Below, piece after piece: positions 35,528-44,236 of a stretch of DNA of 64,000 nt (position 1 is its first letter; each line of letters begins with the position of its first letter). A program made the translations under genes and the position numbers. This DNA comes from Brevibacillus_F sp035644815. Lineage in GTDB: Bacteria; Bacillota; Bacilli; Brevibacillales; Brevibacillaceae. The notes below the pieces were generated by a model. It was not told the origin of the DNA. It saw only the letters and a program-made list of their open reading frames with translations, and made no database searches. The DNA lies in contig DASQNU010000188.1 of assembly GCA_035644815.1 (NCBI GenBank), positions 1 to 64,000 on the forward strand, given 5' to 3'.

Positions 35528-36949
35528 ATGGAAAACAACTTTGGCATTCTTCAAATCGAATTGAATGCGATTCTTAAAGCTTCGAGAGATAACATCGTGA
35601 TTACGGATGGAAAAGGAATTGTCTTAAGAGCTAGTCCGAATTGCAAAGTCATTTACGGTAAAGATGTTTCTTTTCTAATTGGAAAATCAGTATTACAGCT
35701 CGAAACAGAGGGCATTTTTTCCCCATCGGTTACCAGAATGGTTTTAGACGAACACAAGGAAATCCAAGTGATGCAGCATACGACGACAGGACGTGTGGTA
35801 ATGGCAACGGGTTTCCCTGTTATGAACGAATTGGGAGAGATTATTCGCGTCATTAGTTTTTCACATGATTTAACAGAAATTGAAAACCTAAAGGAAGAAT
35901 ACGAAGAGTTACAAACAAAGATGGGGCATTATCAATCTGTAATCAATGAATTACGTGAAAAAGAAGATTGCACGGAAGAGATCGTCGTAAAAAGCAAAAC
36001 CATTCAACGAATATGGGAATTGGTGCAGCGGGTGGCAAAATCGGATGCAAATGTTGTGTTTTATGGAGAGTCGGGGGTAGGAAAGAACGTATTTGCTCAT
36101 GGCCTACATAATAAAAGCGATCGGAAAAAAGAAACGTACATTGAAGTAAACTGCGGTGCGATACCCGAATCATTATTCGAATCGGAAATGTTTGGATATG
36201 AAGCAGGATCATTTACCGGTGCTAATAAAAACGGGAAACATGGTCTTATTGAACTTGCTGATAAGGGAACTTTATTTCTTGATGAAATCGGTGAACTGCC
36301 CCTTTCCGTTCAAGCGAAACTGTTGAAGGTGCTTCAAGAGAAAAAGGTGACCCGTGTCGGGGGGGTAAAGGCAAAGAGTATTGATTTTCGGCTCGTTGCT
36401 TCGACGAATCAGGATTTAAAGGAGATGGTCAGTCAAGGGAAGTTTCGCCAAGATCTTTACTATCGTCTAAACGTTATTCCGATCCATATCCCTCCTCTTC
36501 GCGAACGGAAAGAAGATATTGCCATGTTGGCTCATTATCATTTGAAAAAATGTAACGAAAAAAATGGCACGAATAAACTTTTAGACGTGGCTACCATTGA
36601 TCAATTAATTTCTTATCATTGGCCGGGTAATGTACGTGAGCTGGAAAACCTGATAGAAAGACTTGTAATCACTACGGAAACAAAAGTGATTTACCCTGAT
36701 CAATTACCATTTTATATTCCTCAAAGAAATCGCCACCAGTACTTAGAAAGGTCATTCGACCATACGGAGGATAGAGGAAAAACATTACAGGAAATTCTCG
36801 AAGAAGTAGAGTCGCGCCATCTTAAGAGAGCGTACATGCAGTATAAAACAACCTACGACATAGCGGAGCATCTTGGTTTAAGTCAACCGACAGTGGTAAG
36901 GAAGCTAAAAAAATACGGAATTAATTCAAAAATGAATCGTGATTTATAA
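35528..36949 (+). CDS. Sigma-54-dependent enhancer-binding protein (PAS-AAA-HTH)
   Basis: 473 residues: PAS domain about 12-118, short coiled coil, AAA+ with Walker A GESGVGKN (180-187), GSFTGA (227-232, an accepted variant of GAFTGA), LFLDEIGE, and Fis-type HTH (DIAEHLGLSQPTVVRKLKK). RBS GAAGGAAGCG. A shared UAS motif and a -24/-12 promoter lie just downstream, ahead of the speB-type gene, so local activation of that operon is likely. The same motif elsewhere suggests it may also control aguA, the chemoreceptor gene and aguB. Confidence 0.87.
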   Translation: MENNFGILQIELNAILKASRDNIVITDGKGIVLRASPNCKVIYGKDVSFLIGKSVLQLETEGIFSPSVTRMVLDEHKEIQVMQHTTTGRVVMATGFPVMNELGEIIRVISFSHDLTEIENLKEEYEELQTKMGHYQSVINELREKEDCTEEIVVKSKTIQRIWELVQRVAKSDANVVFYGESGVGKNVFAHGLHNKSDRKKETYIEVNCGAIPESLFESEMFGYEAGSFTGANKNGKHGLIELADKGTLFLDEIGELPLSVQAKLLKVLQEKKVTRVGGVKAKSIDFRLVASTNQDLKEMVSQGKFRQDLYYRLNVIPIHIPPLRERKEDIAMLAHYHLKKCNEKNGTNKLLDVATIDQLISYHWPGNVRELENLIERLVITTETKVIYPDQLPFYIPQRNRHQYLERSFDHTEDRGKTLQEILEEVESRHLKRAYMQYKTTYDIAEHLGLSQPTVVRKLKKYGINSKMNRDL

Positions 36950-36964
36950 ATGAATTGGAATTCC

Positions 36965-36984
36965 TTGCAATCATTCAATTGTGA
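36965..36984. promoter_or_regulatory. Candidate enhancer (UAS) for the speB-type operon
   Basis: TTGCAATCATTCAATTGTGA resembles the aguB and aguA/MCP enhancer motifs apart from one inserted base. Its centre is about 55 bp upstream of the -24 element. Confidence 0.4.
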
Positions 36985-37027
36985 ATCAATACAACCACAT
37001 TATTCCCCTATTTCTTTAACGGTTATT

Positions 37028-37045
37028 TTGGCATTATCCTTGCAA
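37028..37045 (+). promoter_or_regulatory. Sigma-54 promoter of the speB-type operon
   Basis: TTTGGCATTATCCTTGCAA region with GG at 37030-37031 and GC at 37042-37043 (N10 exact), close to consensus. Confidence 0.78.
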
Positions 37046-37087
37046 CTTAGGATGAGCGAATAAAAAATTTCGCAAAGGAGGTTTATC

Positions 37088-38059
37088 ATGTATCAACCAA
37101 AAGATTCAGCAAAGTCACCACGGTTTTGTGGTGTACGCACGTTTATGAGATTGGAACAGGTGAAATCAACAGAGAATGTAGATTTTGTTGTCATTGGCAT
37201 TCCCTTTGATACTGCCGCTTCAAACCGTACTGGCCAACGTTACGGCCCGCAGCACATCCGCAATTTTTCAGTATTGCTCAGACCTTATAATCCTGACATG
37301 GAAATCAACATATTTGATTATTGTTCTGGTGTGGACTATGGCGATGTAGATGTGATTCCAGGTAATATCCATCGTACTTACGACAAGATGGTGGAAGAAT
37401 TAACCCCCATCCTAGAAAAAGGGATTATTCCAGTCATAATGGGAGGAGACCATTCGATCACGCTTGGCAATCTAAGAGCTTTCTACAAGCAATACGGGCC
37501 AATTGCACTCGTTCATTTTGATTCACATGGCGATACGTGGGACAATTATTACGGTGAAAAATATATGCATGGGACACCATTCCGCCGTGCTGTTGAGGAG
37601 GGGCTCTTAGATGTTGATCACTCCATACAGGTAGGCATGAGGGGCCCTCTCTATAGCATGGATGATATTGAAGATGCTCGGAATTTGGGGTTTGAGGTGA
37701 TTCCAATGCGTGAGGTACGACAAATCGGAATGAATGAAGTCATGAATCGTATTCATGAGCGTGTCGGTGACCGGCCTGTTTTTGTTACGTATGATATCGA
37801 TTTCGTCGACCCTGCTTATGCTCCGGGTACAGGGACCCCGGAAGTTGGAGGACCGACCGGGTTTGAAGCGTTAGAATATGTAAGAGGTCTCGATGGTCTT
37901 CATATTGTTGGATTTGATCTAGTCGAAGTATTGCCGTCCTATGACAGTAATGAAATCACAGCGGTACTCGCTTCTTCCATTATGTATGAAATGGTTACAC
38001 TTACAGCCTTAATGAAAAAGAGAAGGCTACATTCTAAAGACACAGCTGCTCAATGCTAA
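37088..38059 (+). CDS. speB: Ureohydrolase: agmatinase / 4-guanidinobutyrase family
   Basis: Manganese enzyme of the arginase/agmatinase superfamily, 323 residues. All metal ligands are visible: H122 in GGDHS, D145-H147-D149 in HFDSHGDTWD, and D236-D238 in YDIDFVDPAYAPGTGTPE. The product would be urea plus putrescine (from agmatine) or 4-aminobutyrate (from guanidinobutyrate). The long N-terminus (SPRFCGVRTFMRL) and HGTPFRRAVEEGLLD look more like guanidinobutyrase-type members than the short Bacillus SpeB, so the substrate is open. RBS AAAGGAGG. Operon with a nitrilase homologue and a permease. Confidence 0.85.
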   Translation: MYQPKDSAKSPRFCGVRTFMRLEQVKSTENVDFVVIGIPFDTAASNRTGQRYGPQHIRNFSVLLRPYNPDMEINIFDYCSGVDYGDVDVIPGNIHRTYDKMVEELTPILEKGIIPVIMGGDHSITLGNLRAFYKQYGPIALVHFDSHGDTWDNYYGEKYMHGTPFRRAVEEGLLDVDHSIQVGMRGPLYSMDDIEDARNLGFEVIPMREVRQIGMNEVMNRIHERVGDRPVFVTYDIDFVDPAYAPGTGTPEVGGPTGFEALEYVRGLDGLHIVGFDLVEVLPSYDSNEITAVLASSIMYEMVTLTALMKKRRLHSKDTAAQC

Positions 38060-38168
38060 GAAGGAAAATACATGATCGTAATAGTTAAGAGTGAAAGAAA
38101 ATGCTGCGCTGAATTTTAGGAATTTTGGCACTTTTGTTTTCGGCATCAGATAAAGGGAGGCTTTTCTT

Positions 38169-38981
38169 ATGAATAAGGTCAATATCGCTTTGGCACAACT
38201 CATTTGTGAAGATGGGGGAGTTGAGAACAATCTTTCTCGTTTGGATGATGTCGTTCATAAATACGGAAACTCCCACGATCTGATTTTGTTTCCCGAGACA
38301 TTTATCATGGGATTTCCTTCTCTGGAGGTTTGCCGTACATTAGCCGAACCGTTACATGGACCGATTGTTAAACATCTAGAACGTCAAGCGAGGGAATCTA
38401 ATACCTCCATTGTTGTTGGTTTCTATGAAAAGGAAGGGGAAAACATTTATAACACAACGGTTTTAGTTGGACCGACAGGATTGTTGCTCTCTTATCGTAA
38501 AACGCATTTGTGGGTAGGAGAATCTGCAACTGTTACACCTGGAAATTGTTTTCGGTGCTGCAACTGGCAAGGTACAAAAATCGGGCTACTCATTTGCTAC
38601 GATATTGAATATCCAGAATCAGCACGTGCAGTTGCCAGTATGGGAACGGAGCTATTGTTGTTGACAGATGGAAATTGGGATGGTCCGGTACACCGCGTTG
38701 CCATTCAAGCCAGAGCACAAGAGAATCAAATGTTCGTCGCTATGGCAAATCGAGTGGGACAGATGAGGGAGATTACGTTTATTGGTGAAAGCGTTGTTGT
38801 TGATCCATATGGACGGGTTATTGTCGAAGCGGGACATGGAGAGGAAGTGTTGTCCGCAACGATAGACTTGTCGCTCGTTCAAGAGAGTAGGCAACAGTAT
38901 CACTATCTGAAAGAGCGCAGGGTTATATTGAATAGACCTGTGACGGAAATTGGAAAGGGGATCTTGGAAATGAAAATGTAA
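38169..38981 (+). CDS. Carbon-nitrogen hydrolase (nitrilase family)
   Basis: 270 residues with a complete triad E43 (LFPETFIMG), K111 (YRKTHLW) and C143 (LLICYDIEYPE). It is an omega-amidase/carbamoyl-type family member, not clearly AguB. RBS AAAGGGAGGC. It lies between the ureohydrolase and a putrescine-type permease, so a role on an amide or carbamoyl derivative of the same pathway is likely. It is the active counterpart of the Cys-less homologue at 17.0 kb (same length class, similar HLF/HLW and FPE motifs). Confidence 0.83.
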   Translation: MNKVNIALAQLICEDGGVENNLSRLDDVVHKYGNSHDLILFPETFIMGFPSLEVCRTLAEPLHGPIVKHLERQARESNTSIVVGFYEKEGENIYNTTVLVGPTGLLLSYRKTHLWVGESATVTPGNCFRCCNWQGTKIGLLICYDIEYPESARAVASMGTELLLLTDGNWDGPVHRVAIQARAQENQMFVAMANRVGQMREITFIGESVVVDPYGRVIVEAGHGEEVLSATIDLSLVQESRQQYHYLKERRVILNRPVTEIGKGILEMKM

Positions 38982-39114
38982 TGATTTCGTCGAGCGACAA
39001 AAAATGAGGTATACGCGATAGAGAAAAAACGACACGAAATGGAGTGCGGAGAATTGGCTGCAGAAATTGGAATAAGAATGGCTACGATGTAGCATTGAAA
39101 AAGGAGACTGATGT

Positions 39115-40479
39115 ATGAATCATACAAGCACGCCAACGCTTAAACGTTCTCTTTCCTTGAAATATGTCGTTTTTTTTGGTTTAGCTTATATGGCTCCAAC
39201 AACTTTATTGTCAACCTATGGAGTATCTGTTCAGAGCACGAATGGGATGCTTTCAACTGCTTATCTCATTGCTTTGATCGTCATGTTATTTACCGCTTAC
39301 AGTTATGCACAAATGGTAAAAGCTTTTCCGAATGCAGGTGCAGCGTATACGTTTACGCAAAAATCCATTAGTCCTCACGTCGGGTTTCTCGTAGGTTGGA
39401 CACTCTTATTGGATTATGTGTTCAGTCCCATGATCAGTTCATTATTCTTAGGCATAGCAATGAATGCCTATTTTCCTTCCATTCCCATGTATGTCTGGAT
39501 TCTGATCTTCATCATAACGATTACCCTGGTAAATATTTTAGGTATCACGATTGCAGCGAAGTTTAATGCAGCTATTCTGTTCGTTCAATTTGGAACATAT
39601 GCACTCTTCATTGCCTTTTCCGTAAAAGGTCTACTAAATGGGCTGGGAGCGGGAACACTATTTTCAATACTTCCGTTTGTCGATACCAAGGTAGACATGT
39701 CGCACTTCTCATCTGTGATCCCTATTTTATGCTTTTCCTTTTTAGGCTTTGATGCTGTGACAACGCTTTCAGAAGAAACGAAAAACCCTCAAAAATCAAT
39801 TCCAAGGGCGATTTATCTGATTACAATCATCGGCGGAGCATTATATATGATCGGCTCTTATGCATTACAGCTGGTCTGGCCAGATTACCAATCCTTTAAA
39901 GATCCTGAATCATCTTATTTGGAAATTGCCGCTTATATCGGAGGAAATTTTTTAATCAGCTATGTTCTCGCTGAAGGAGCCATGTCATGTTTTTCATCAG
40001 CTGTCGCATCTGGGGCAAGTGCCTCACGTATTTTATTTGCAATGGGACGTGAAGGTGTGCTTCCCACCAAAATATTCGGATACCTTTCATTTAAATATCA
40101 AACACCTGTCTATAACCTGCTCATTATAGGAGGAGTCGCTTTATGCGCACTATTTTTAAGCCTGACTTCAGCCGTATCTCTCATCAGTTTCGGCGCATTT
40201 TTTGCCTTTACATTCGTTAATCTTTCCGTCATTTTTTACTATTTCATCCATAAAAAACAGAGATCCATTCTGGGAATCGTTCGTTACCTGATTGTTCCGT
40301 TAATCGGGGCTTCCCTTACTGCATTTTTTTGGGGAAAGTTAGATAACCATGCATTGATGCTAGGTGGAGTTTGGCTGGGTGTAGGATTTTTATACCTATT
40401 AAAACTTACGAAATGGTTTAGACAGCCTCCTCCTGAGATTTTCTTTGAAGAGTCAAGTAATAAGGATGCTTCTCTATAG
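39115..40479 (+). CDS. APC-superfamily amino acid/polyamine permease, paralogue 2
   Basis: 454 residues; closely matches the permease at 20.7 kb along its whole length (shared LKRxLSLKYVVFFGLA, FPNAGAAYTFTQK and GFDAVTTLSEETKNPQKS). Twelve or so TM segments. Start ATG behind AAAGGAGACTG. Third gene after the speB-type sigma-54 promoter. Likely an agmatine/putrescine or guanidino-compound importer by context; specificity is not visible. Confidence 0.84.
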   Translation: MNHTSTPTLKRSLSLKYVVFFGLAYMAPTTLLSTYGVSVQSTNGMLSTAYLIALIVMLFTAYSYAQMVKAFPNAGAAYTFTQKSISPHVGFLVGWTLLLDYVFSPMISSLFLGIAMNAYFPSIPMYVWILIFIITITLVNILGITIAAKFNAAILFVQFGTYALFIAFSVKGLLNGLGAGTLFSILPFVDTKVDMSHFSSVIPILCFSFLGFDAVTTLSEETKNPQKSIPRAIYLITIIGGALYMIGSYALQLVWPDYQSFKDPESSYLEIAAYIGGNFLISYVLAEGAMSCFSSAVASGASASRILFAMGREGVLPTKIFGYLSFKYQTPVYNLLIIGGVALCALFLSLTSAVSLISFGAFFAFTFVNLSVIFYYFIHKKQRSILGIVRYLIVPLIGASLTAFFWGKLDNHALMLGGVWLGVGFLYLLKLTKWFRQPPPEIFFEESSNKDASL

Positions 40480-40621
40480 AATCGAAAGGATTGACAATGA
40501 ATCAACACTAGGCGGATCTCGACCGTCAAGATTTTGCTGAAAAGCAGAATGGAACATGCTTTTGTTCCTGAAAACCTGTTCAAACAGAGCTTCATGTATG
40601 CTTTTGCCTAAGCGTTTTGAA

Positions 40622-40675
40622 AGAAGCCATTCGCGTATTCCAAAGCCATCCTTGGAATACCGATGGCTTTTATTC
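40622..40675 (+). terminator. Long terminator hairpin
   Basis: AAGCCAT..CG..GTATTCC pairs with GGAATAC..CG..ATGGCTT, followed by TTATTCGTTTT. Confidence 0.65.
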
Positions 40676-40706
40676 GTTTTCGAACTCACCGAATTGGAAC
40701 GCAAAT

Positions 40707-40739
40707 AATCTCGATACCGGCCGGACGAGTATCGAGATT
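40707..40739. repeat. Perfect 11-bp inverted repeat
   Basis: AATCTCGATAC and GTATCGAGATT, 11-base spacer, no T tract on either side. Possibly a second terminator stem or a protein site. Confidence 0.5.
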
Positions 40740-40856
40740 GTATCCTACGTGAAAAAAGCCCCCGGAAAAGAAGCATCAGAATCCTGCAGGATTTACCAAT
40801 GTCAATTTTCTTAGGGACTTTTCACACAGACTTTAGGGAAGGGTTACTATTAACGA

Positions 40857-42602
40857 TTACAGCTTGAAGACGATTACCGATTTTTGTAATTCTTCAGCCA
40901 TGGTAGAAAGCGTGCCGGCAACAGCGGAAATCCCTTCCATTGTAGCATTTTGTTCTTCTGCAGCAGCAGCCACTTGCTGAGAATTTCTTACAGAAAGATG
41001 AATGACATCAGAAATTGTATCAAGACGTGCTTCCATGGATTTTGTAAGGTTGTTGGTTTCCTCCACAATGACGGATACCTCTTGGGCCTGTCTGGATACA
41101 ATCTCAACCATTTTCAGGATTTCCTCAAAAGCTTCTCCTGTATCCATCACCATAATCATTCCAGAGGCAACAGCGGCGGAGCCATCTTCCATTGCTTTTA
41201 CTGCTTTCCCAGTTTCCTGCTGAATTTCGGAGATGATCGTAGCGATTTTCCCCGCGGCTGTATTGGACTGTTCCGCCAGTTTGCGCACTTCATCTGCTAC
41301 AACCGCAAAGCCCCGACCTTGTGCCCCAGCTCTTGCGGCTTCAATCGCAGCATTTAAAGCCAGAAGATTTGTTTGATTGGCAATCTCTGTGATCAGAGCT
41401 ACAATCTCTCCGATCTCTATCGATTTTTTGCCAAGAGCGTTCACCACTTCGGAAGAAAATCTTACTTTATCACTCATTTCGTTCATGTTGGTAACTGCTT
41501 TGGATACCGTTCCATTTCCGATTTTGGCTTTCGTTGTTGCCTCACATGCTGAATTCGTTACCATTCGAATATTTGAAGAGATATTGTTCATTCCATTCGA
41601 AATCGCCCCTAACACATCGGAGATCTCCCTAGTGTCGGCCGCTTGTTGCTCCGATCCAAACGACATTTCCTGAATGGCTCGTGAGATTTGTTCTGTAGCA
41701 TTACTTGATTCTTCCGCACTTGCGGCAAGCTGTTCCGCTGTAGCAACCACTTGATGCGAATTAAGGGTAACCTGGCCGATGATGGCTCGCAAGCTGTCAG
41801 TCATCACAGCAAGTCCTTTCGCTAGGTCTCCAATCTCATCATTGCTTCTAACTTCTAGTGTGGGGAAGGATAAATCTCCCTCTGTAACTCTTTTTACTTG
41901 AATGGCCATGATACCGATAGGCTGAATGGCTCTCATCGCATAGTTCATAAAAGCAATCCCAATCATAATCGCCAAAATGCCACCCCAAATGGTGAATTGT
42001 TTCAGATGAGTGGAGCTCTCGATAACGTTGTCATTCGCTGCTTGAATATTGGCGGTTGCTTCCTTTGAAAGCGCTTCTAAATCATTGATAGCCGGATAGT
42101 ATGAGCTGGCAATTTCGGCATATTGGATTTGAGCAGCTTTTTGGTGGGCAGATGCATTACTTTGAACCGCCAAGTTGTGCTGCTTCATGTAAGCGTCAAT
42201 AGATTTGGATGCTTGTTCGATCAGTGCAAAACCTTTCTCGTTCAACGGGAGCCGCTTCATTCTTGTTATGTTCTCTTTTACCTTTTGTTCAGAGTCTTTA
42301 ATGGCTTGTAAATAAGCATCTGAGAGTGCCTGATCGCCTAATCGATCTTTTCCAACACCGAGACCGATCCATGCACTCGTTGATCCATCCATCGAGTTGA
42401 AATGATATAACGTTTCCGTTGTAAGGTCTTTCATTTGCATGTGAAGCGATTGAAGTTCTTGAATGTTTTGTCCGGTTTGATACGACATATAAGAAGTGAC
42501 TGCGGAAAAGGAAAGAATGATAGATAGAAATGCAAGGATCATCCCCAAAATTTTCAAAGAAAATCGACCATTAACGGCATGCGTAGTCATCCATTTTTTC
42601 AT
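40857..42602 (-). CDS. Methyl-accepting chemotaxis protein
   Basis: 581-residue chemoreceptor: TM1 about residues 18-38, a 4-helix-bundle-like extracellular sensor domain (about 40-205), TM2 about 208-228, HAMP to about 285, and a long MCP signalling domain with the hairpin tip EIANQTNLLALNAAIEAARAG. Start ATG behind AAGGAG on the minus strand. A -24/-12 sequence lies about 150 bp upstream, and the region is shared with the divergent aguA, which suggests that it senses agmatine or a related polyamine. No adaptor or che genes lie nearby. Confidence 0.88.
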   Translation of the reverse strand: MKKWMTTHAVNGRFSLKILGMILAFLSIILSFSAVTSYMSYQTGQNIQELQSLHMQMKDLTTETLYHFNSMDGSTSAWIGLGVGKDRLGDQALSDAYLQAIKDSEQKVKENITRMKRLPLNEKGFALIEQASKSIDAYMKQHNLAVQSNASAHQKAAQIQYAEIASSYYPAINDLEALSKEATANIQAANDNVIESSTHLKQFTIWGGILAIMIGIAFMNYAMRAIQPIGIMAIQVKRVTEGDLSFPTLEVRSNDEIGDLAKGLAVMTDSLRAIIGQVTLNSHQVVATAEQLAASAEESSNATEQISRAIQEMSFGSEQQAADTREISDVLGAISNGMNNISSNIRMVTNSACEATTKAKIGNGTVSKAVTNMNEMSDKVRFSSEVVNALGKKSIEIGEIVALITEIANQTNLLALNAAIEAARAGAQGRGFAVVADEVRKLAEQSNTAAGKIATIISEIQQETGKAVKAMEDGSAAVASGMIMVMDTGEAFEEILKMVEIVSRQAQEVSVIVEETNNLTKSMEARLDTISDVIHLSVRNSQQVAAAAEEQNATMEGISAVAGTLSTMAEELQKSVIVFKL

Positions 42603-42753
42603 AACGAACTCCTTAATTTATATAATTTGTAAAGCCCGAGTCAACGATGGTCTCTTTATTCCCAAACCTCTCATAGAGAAACGATCTTCAACATCATTTC
42701 TGATTGATGTGGGAATGGAGAAAGCCAAAATACGGAATCATGCAAAAAGAACC

Positions 42754-42772
42754 ATGCAACACTGATACCAAA
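42754..42772 (-). promoter_or_regulatory. Candidate sigma-54 promoter of the chemoreceptor gene
   Basis: Minus strand TTTGGTATCAGTGTTGCAT: GG-N10-GC exact, perfect -12 TTGCAT, -24 TTGGTA instead of TTGGCA. Confidence 0.55.
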
Positions 42773-42854
42773 GAATTGTTGTGACATCCCACATGGGTTC
42801 TTCATAATCACTCACGATAAAAGAGGAATCAGCATGTCGATGTATTACTCTTTT

Positions 42855-42883
42855 TTGCATATGTATGCAATCTTGCATTGCGA
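42855..42883. promoter_or_regulatory. Candidate shared enhancer (UAS) for aguA and the chemoreceptor
   Basis: Two overlapping dyads, TTGCATA-TG-TATGCAA and TGCAA-TC-TTGCA. ATGCAATCTTGCATTGCGA (42865-42883) differs at three positions from the element before aguB. It is about 90 bp from the aguA -24 and 105 bp from the chemoreceptor -24. Confidence 0.55.
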
Positions 42884-42962
42884 ATATTGAGTCCGCTGGG
42901 CGAAAGTGTTAAGAAGGATAAGAAAAGAGACGGGTGACATGTGACCCTTGGCCTCGTGGATA

Positions 42963-42981
42963 TTGGCGAAAGATTTGCAAG
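42963..42981 (+). promoter_or_regulatory. Sigma-54 promoter of aguA
   Basis: TTGGCGAAAGATTTGCAAG: GG at 42965-42966 and GC at 42977-42978, N10 exact, -12 TTTGCA perfect. Confidence 0.72.
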
Positions 42982-43126
42982 CTGGTATCGTATACGGGGG
43001 AATTTTTGTGGTTGCTGAGAGCAGAACAATACTTTCCGTGTTTCCGCACCAAATTCGGCTAAGCATAGTAAAAGGGGGAGTAAGTATGGTTGAGACAATC
43101 TTTAGAGGGAAAAGAGGAGAAGCAAG

Positions 43127-44236
43127 ATGGCAAAAGTAATCAAAAGCACCACACCCAAACAAGATGGTTTTAGAATTCCCGGGGAATTTGAACCGCACAA
43201 GGGTTCATTTGTTATTTGGCCAGAAAAAAGCTTTTCTTTTCGGAATGGAGGGAAACCTGCACAAGAGGTATGTGTTATCGTCGCAAATACAATTGCTGAG
43301 TATGAGGAAATGACAGTCATATGCTCGGCTGCGCAATATGAAAATGCTAGAGCAAGATTATCTGAGAAAGTTCGTGTTATTGAAATGTCAACTAACGAAG
43401 CGTGGGCTCAAGACAAAGGCGCTTTTTTCGTTATTAACGATAAGGGCGAAATGAGAGGGGTTCAGTTTGGTTTTAATGCGTATGGAGGAGTAGCGGATGG
43501 TCTATACTTCCCTTGGGACTTAGATAAACAATTTGCTCAAAAACTATTCGAAATCGAAAATCTGGACTCATATGACGCTAGACATTTCATTCTCGAGGGT
43601 GGCGCTACGCAAGTCGATGGAGAAGGCACAATTATTTTGACAGAAGAATGCAATCTCAATCCTAACCGAAATGGACATATGTCAAAAGACGAAGTAGAGA
43701 GAAATTGTAAAGAATACCTAGGCCTAGATAAGGTCATTTGGATTAAAAGAGGCATGCTGTATGATGAAACTGGCGGCCATATTGACGATATTTGTTTTTT
43801 TGTTAGACCCGGAGTCATTGCTCTATCATGGGTAGATGATGTATATCACCCGCAGTACCCGGTACTCAAAGAAGCTTATGATACCCTCAGCAAAGAGACC
43901 GATGCAAAAGGGAGAAAATTTGAAATTCATAAAATCCATATACCGGAAGTGATATACATAACAGAAGAAGAAAGTAAGGGCTTTGATATCGTTGCAGATG
44001 CAGCACCTCGTGTAGCAAATCAACCTTTGGCCGTAACTTATGTTAACGGATGTTTCGTAAATGGTGCATATTTGGTTCCATTGTTTCATGATCCTCGTGA
44101 TCAAGAAGCACTTAAAAAATACCAAGAAATTATGCCGGACAGAAAAGTAATCGGTCTTCCAACGAAAGAGTGGTCTCTCAGTGGGGGGAATATTCATTGT
44201 ATGACATTATCACAACCCCGACCGTTTGTTCGTTGA
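43127..44236 (+). CDS. aguA: Agmatine deiminase
   Basis: Converts agmatine to N-carbamoylputrescine and ammonia in the cytosol; AguB at 14.7 kb does the next step. 369 residues of the guanidino-modifying enzyme fold. Visible: FILEGGATQVDGEGT, the catalytic His block ETGGHIDDICFF, and the catalytic Cys C358 in GGNIHCMTLSQP. The usual substrate-site motif W-x-RDTG reads WAQDKGAFF, an unusual change. RBS AGAGGAGAAGC. The stop codon is followed directly by a foreign gene fragment in the same frame. Confidence 0.9.
   Translation: MAKVIKSTTPKQDGFRIPGEFEPHKGSFVIWPEKSFSFRNGGKPAQEVCVIVANTIAEYEEMTVICSAAQYENARARLSEKVRVIEMSTNEAWAQDKGAFFVINDKGEMRGVQFGFNAYGGVADGLYFPWDLDKQFAQKLFEIENLDSYDARHFILEGGATQVDGEGTIILTEECNLNPNRNGHMSKDEVERNCKEYLGLDKVIWIKRGMLYDETGGHIDDICFFVRPGVIALSWVDDVYHPQYPVLKEAYDTLSKETDAKGRKFEIHKIHIPEVIYITEEESKGFDIVADAAPRVANQPLAVTYVNGCFVNGAYLVPLFHDPRDQEALKKYQEIMPDRKVIGLPTKEWSLSGGNIHCMTLSQPRPFVR

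Larger units (their letters stand above)
40480..40856. other. Intergenic stretch with several hairpins, between convergent genes
   Basis: No gene supported. A short open stretch (about 40514-40611) has no ribosome site and no family match I can recognise. Contains a terminator, a perfect 11-bp inverted repeat and a 14-bp palindrome AATCCTGCAGGATT (40780-40793). Confidence 0.5.
42603..43126. promoter_or_regulatory. Divergent regulatory region between chemoreceptor gene and aguA
   Basis: No gene. It holds two outward-facing -24/-12 promoters and a central enhancer-like element, described separately. Predicted 5' leaders are about 140 nt on both sides. Confidence 0.5.

Noticed and set aside
38125..38142. 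Perfect TTGGCAC before the nitrilase gene at 38.2 kb, as a sigma-54 -24 element
   Set aside because: Ten bases after GG the sequence is TT, not GC; no -12 element at an allowed distance, so the gene is more likely read from the upstream promoter.
39080..39093. GG-N10-GC sequence just before the second permease gene
   Set aside because: The predicted start of transcription would fall in the ribosome-binding site, leaving no leader; -24 and -12 blocks are poor.
40514..40611. Short open stretch after the second permease gene as a gene remnant
   Set aside because: Protein-like but too short, with no start signal and no recognisable family.
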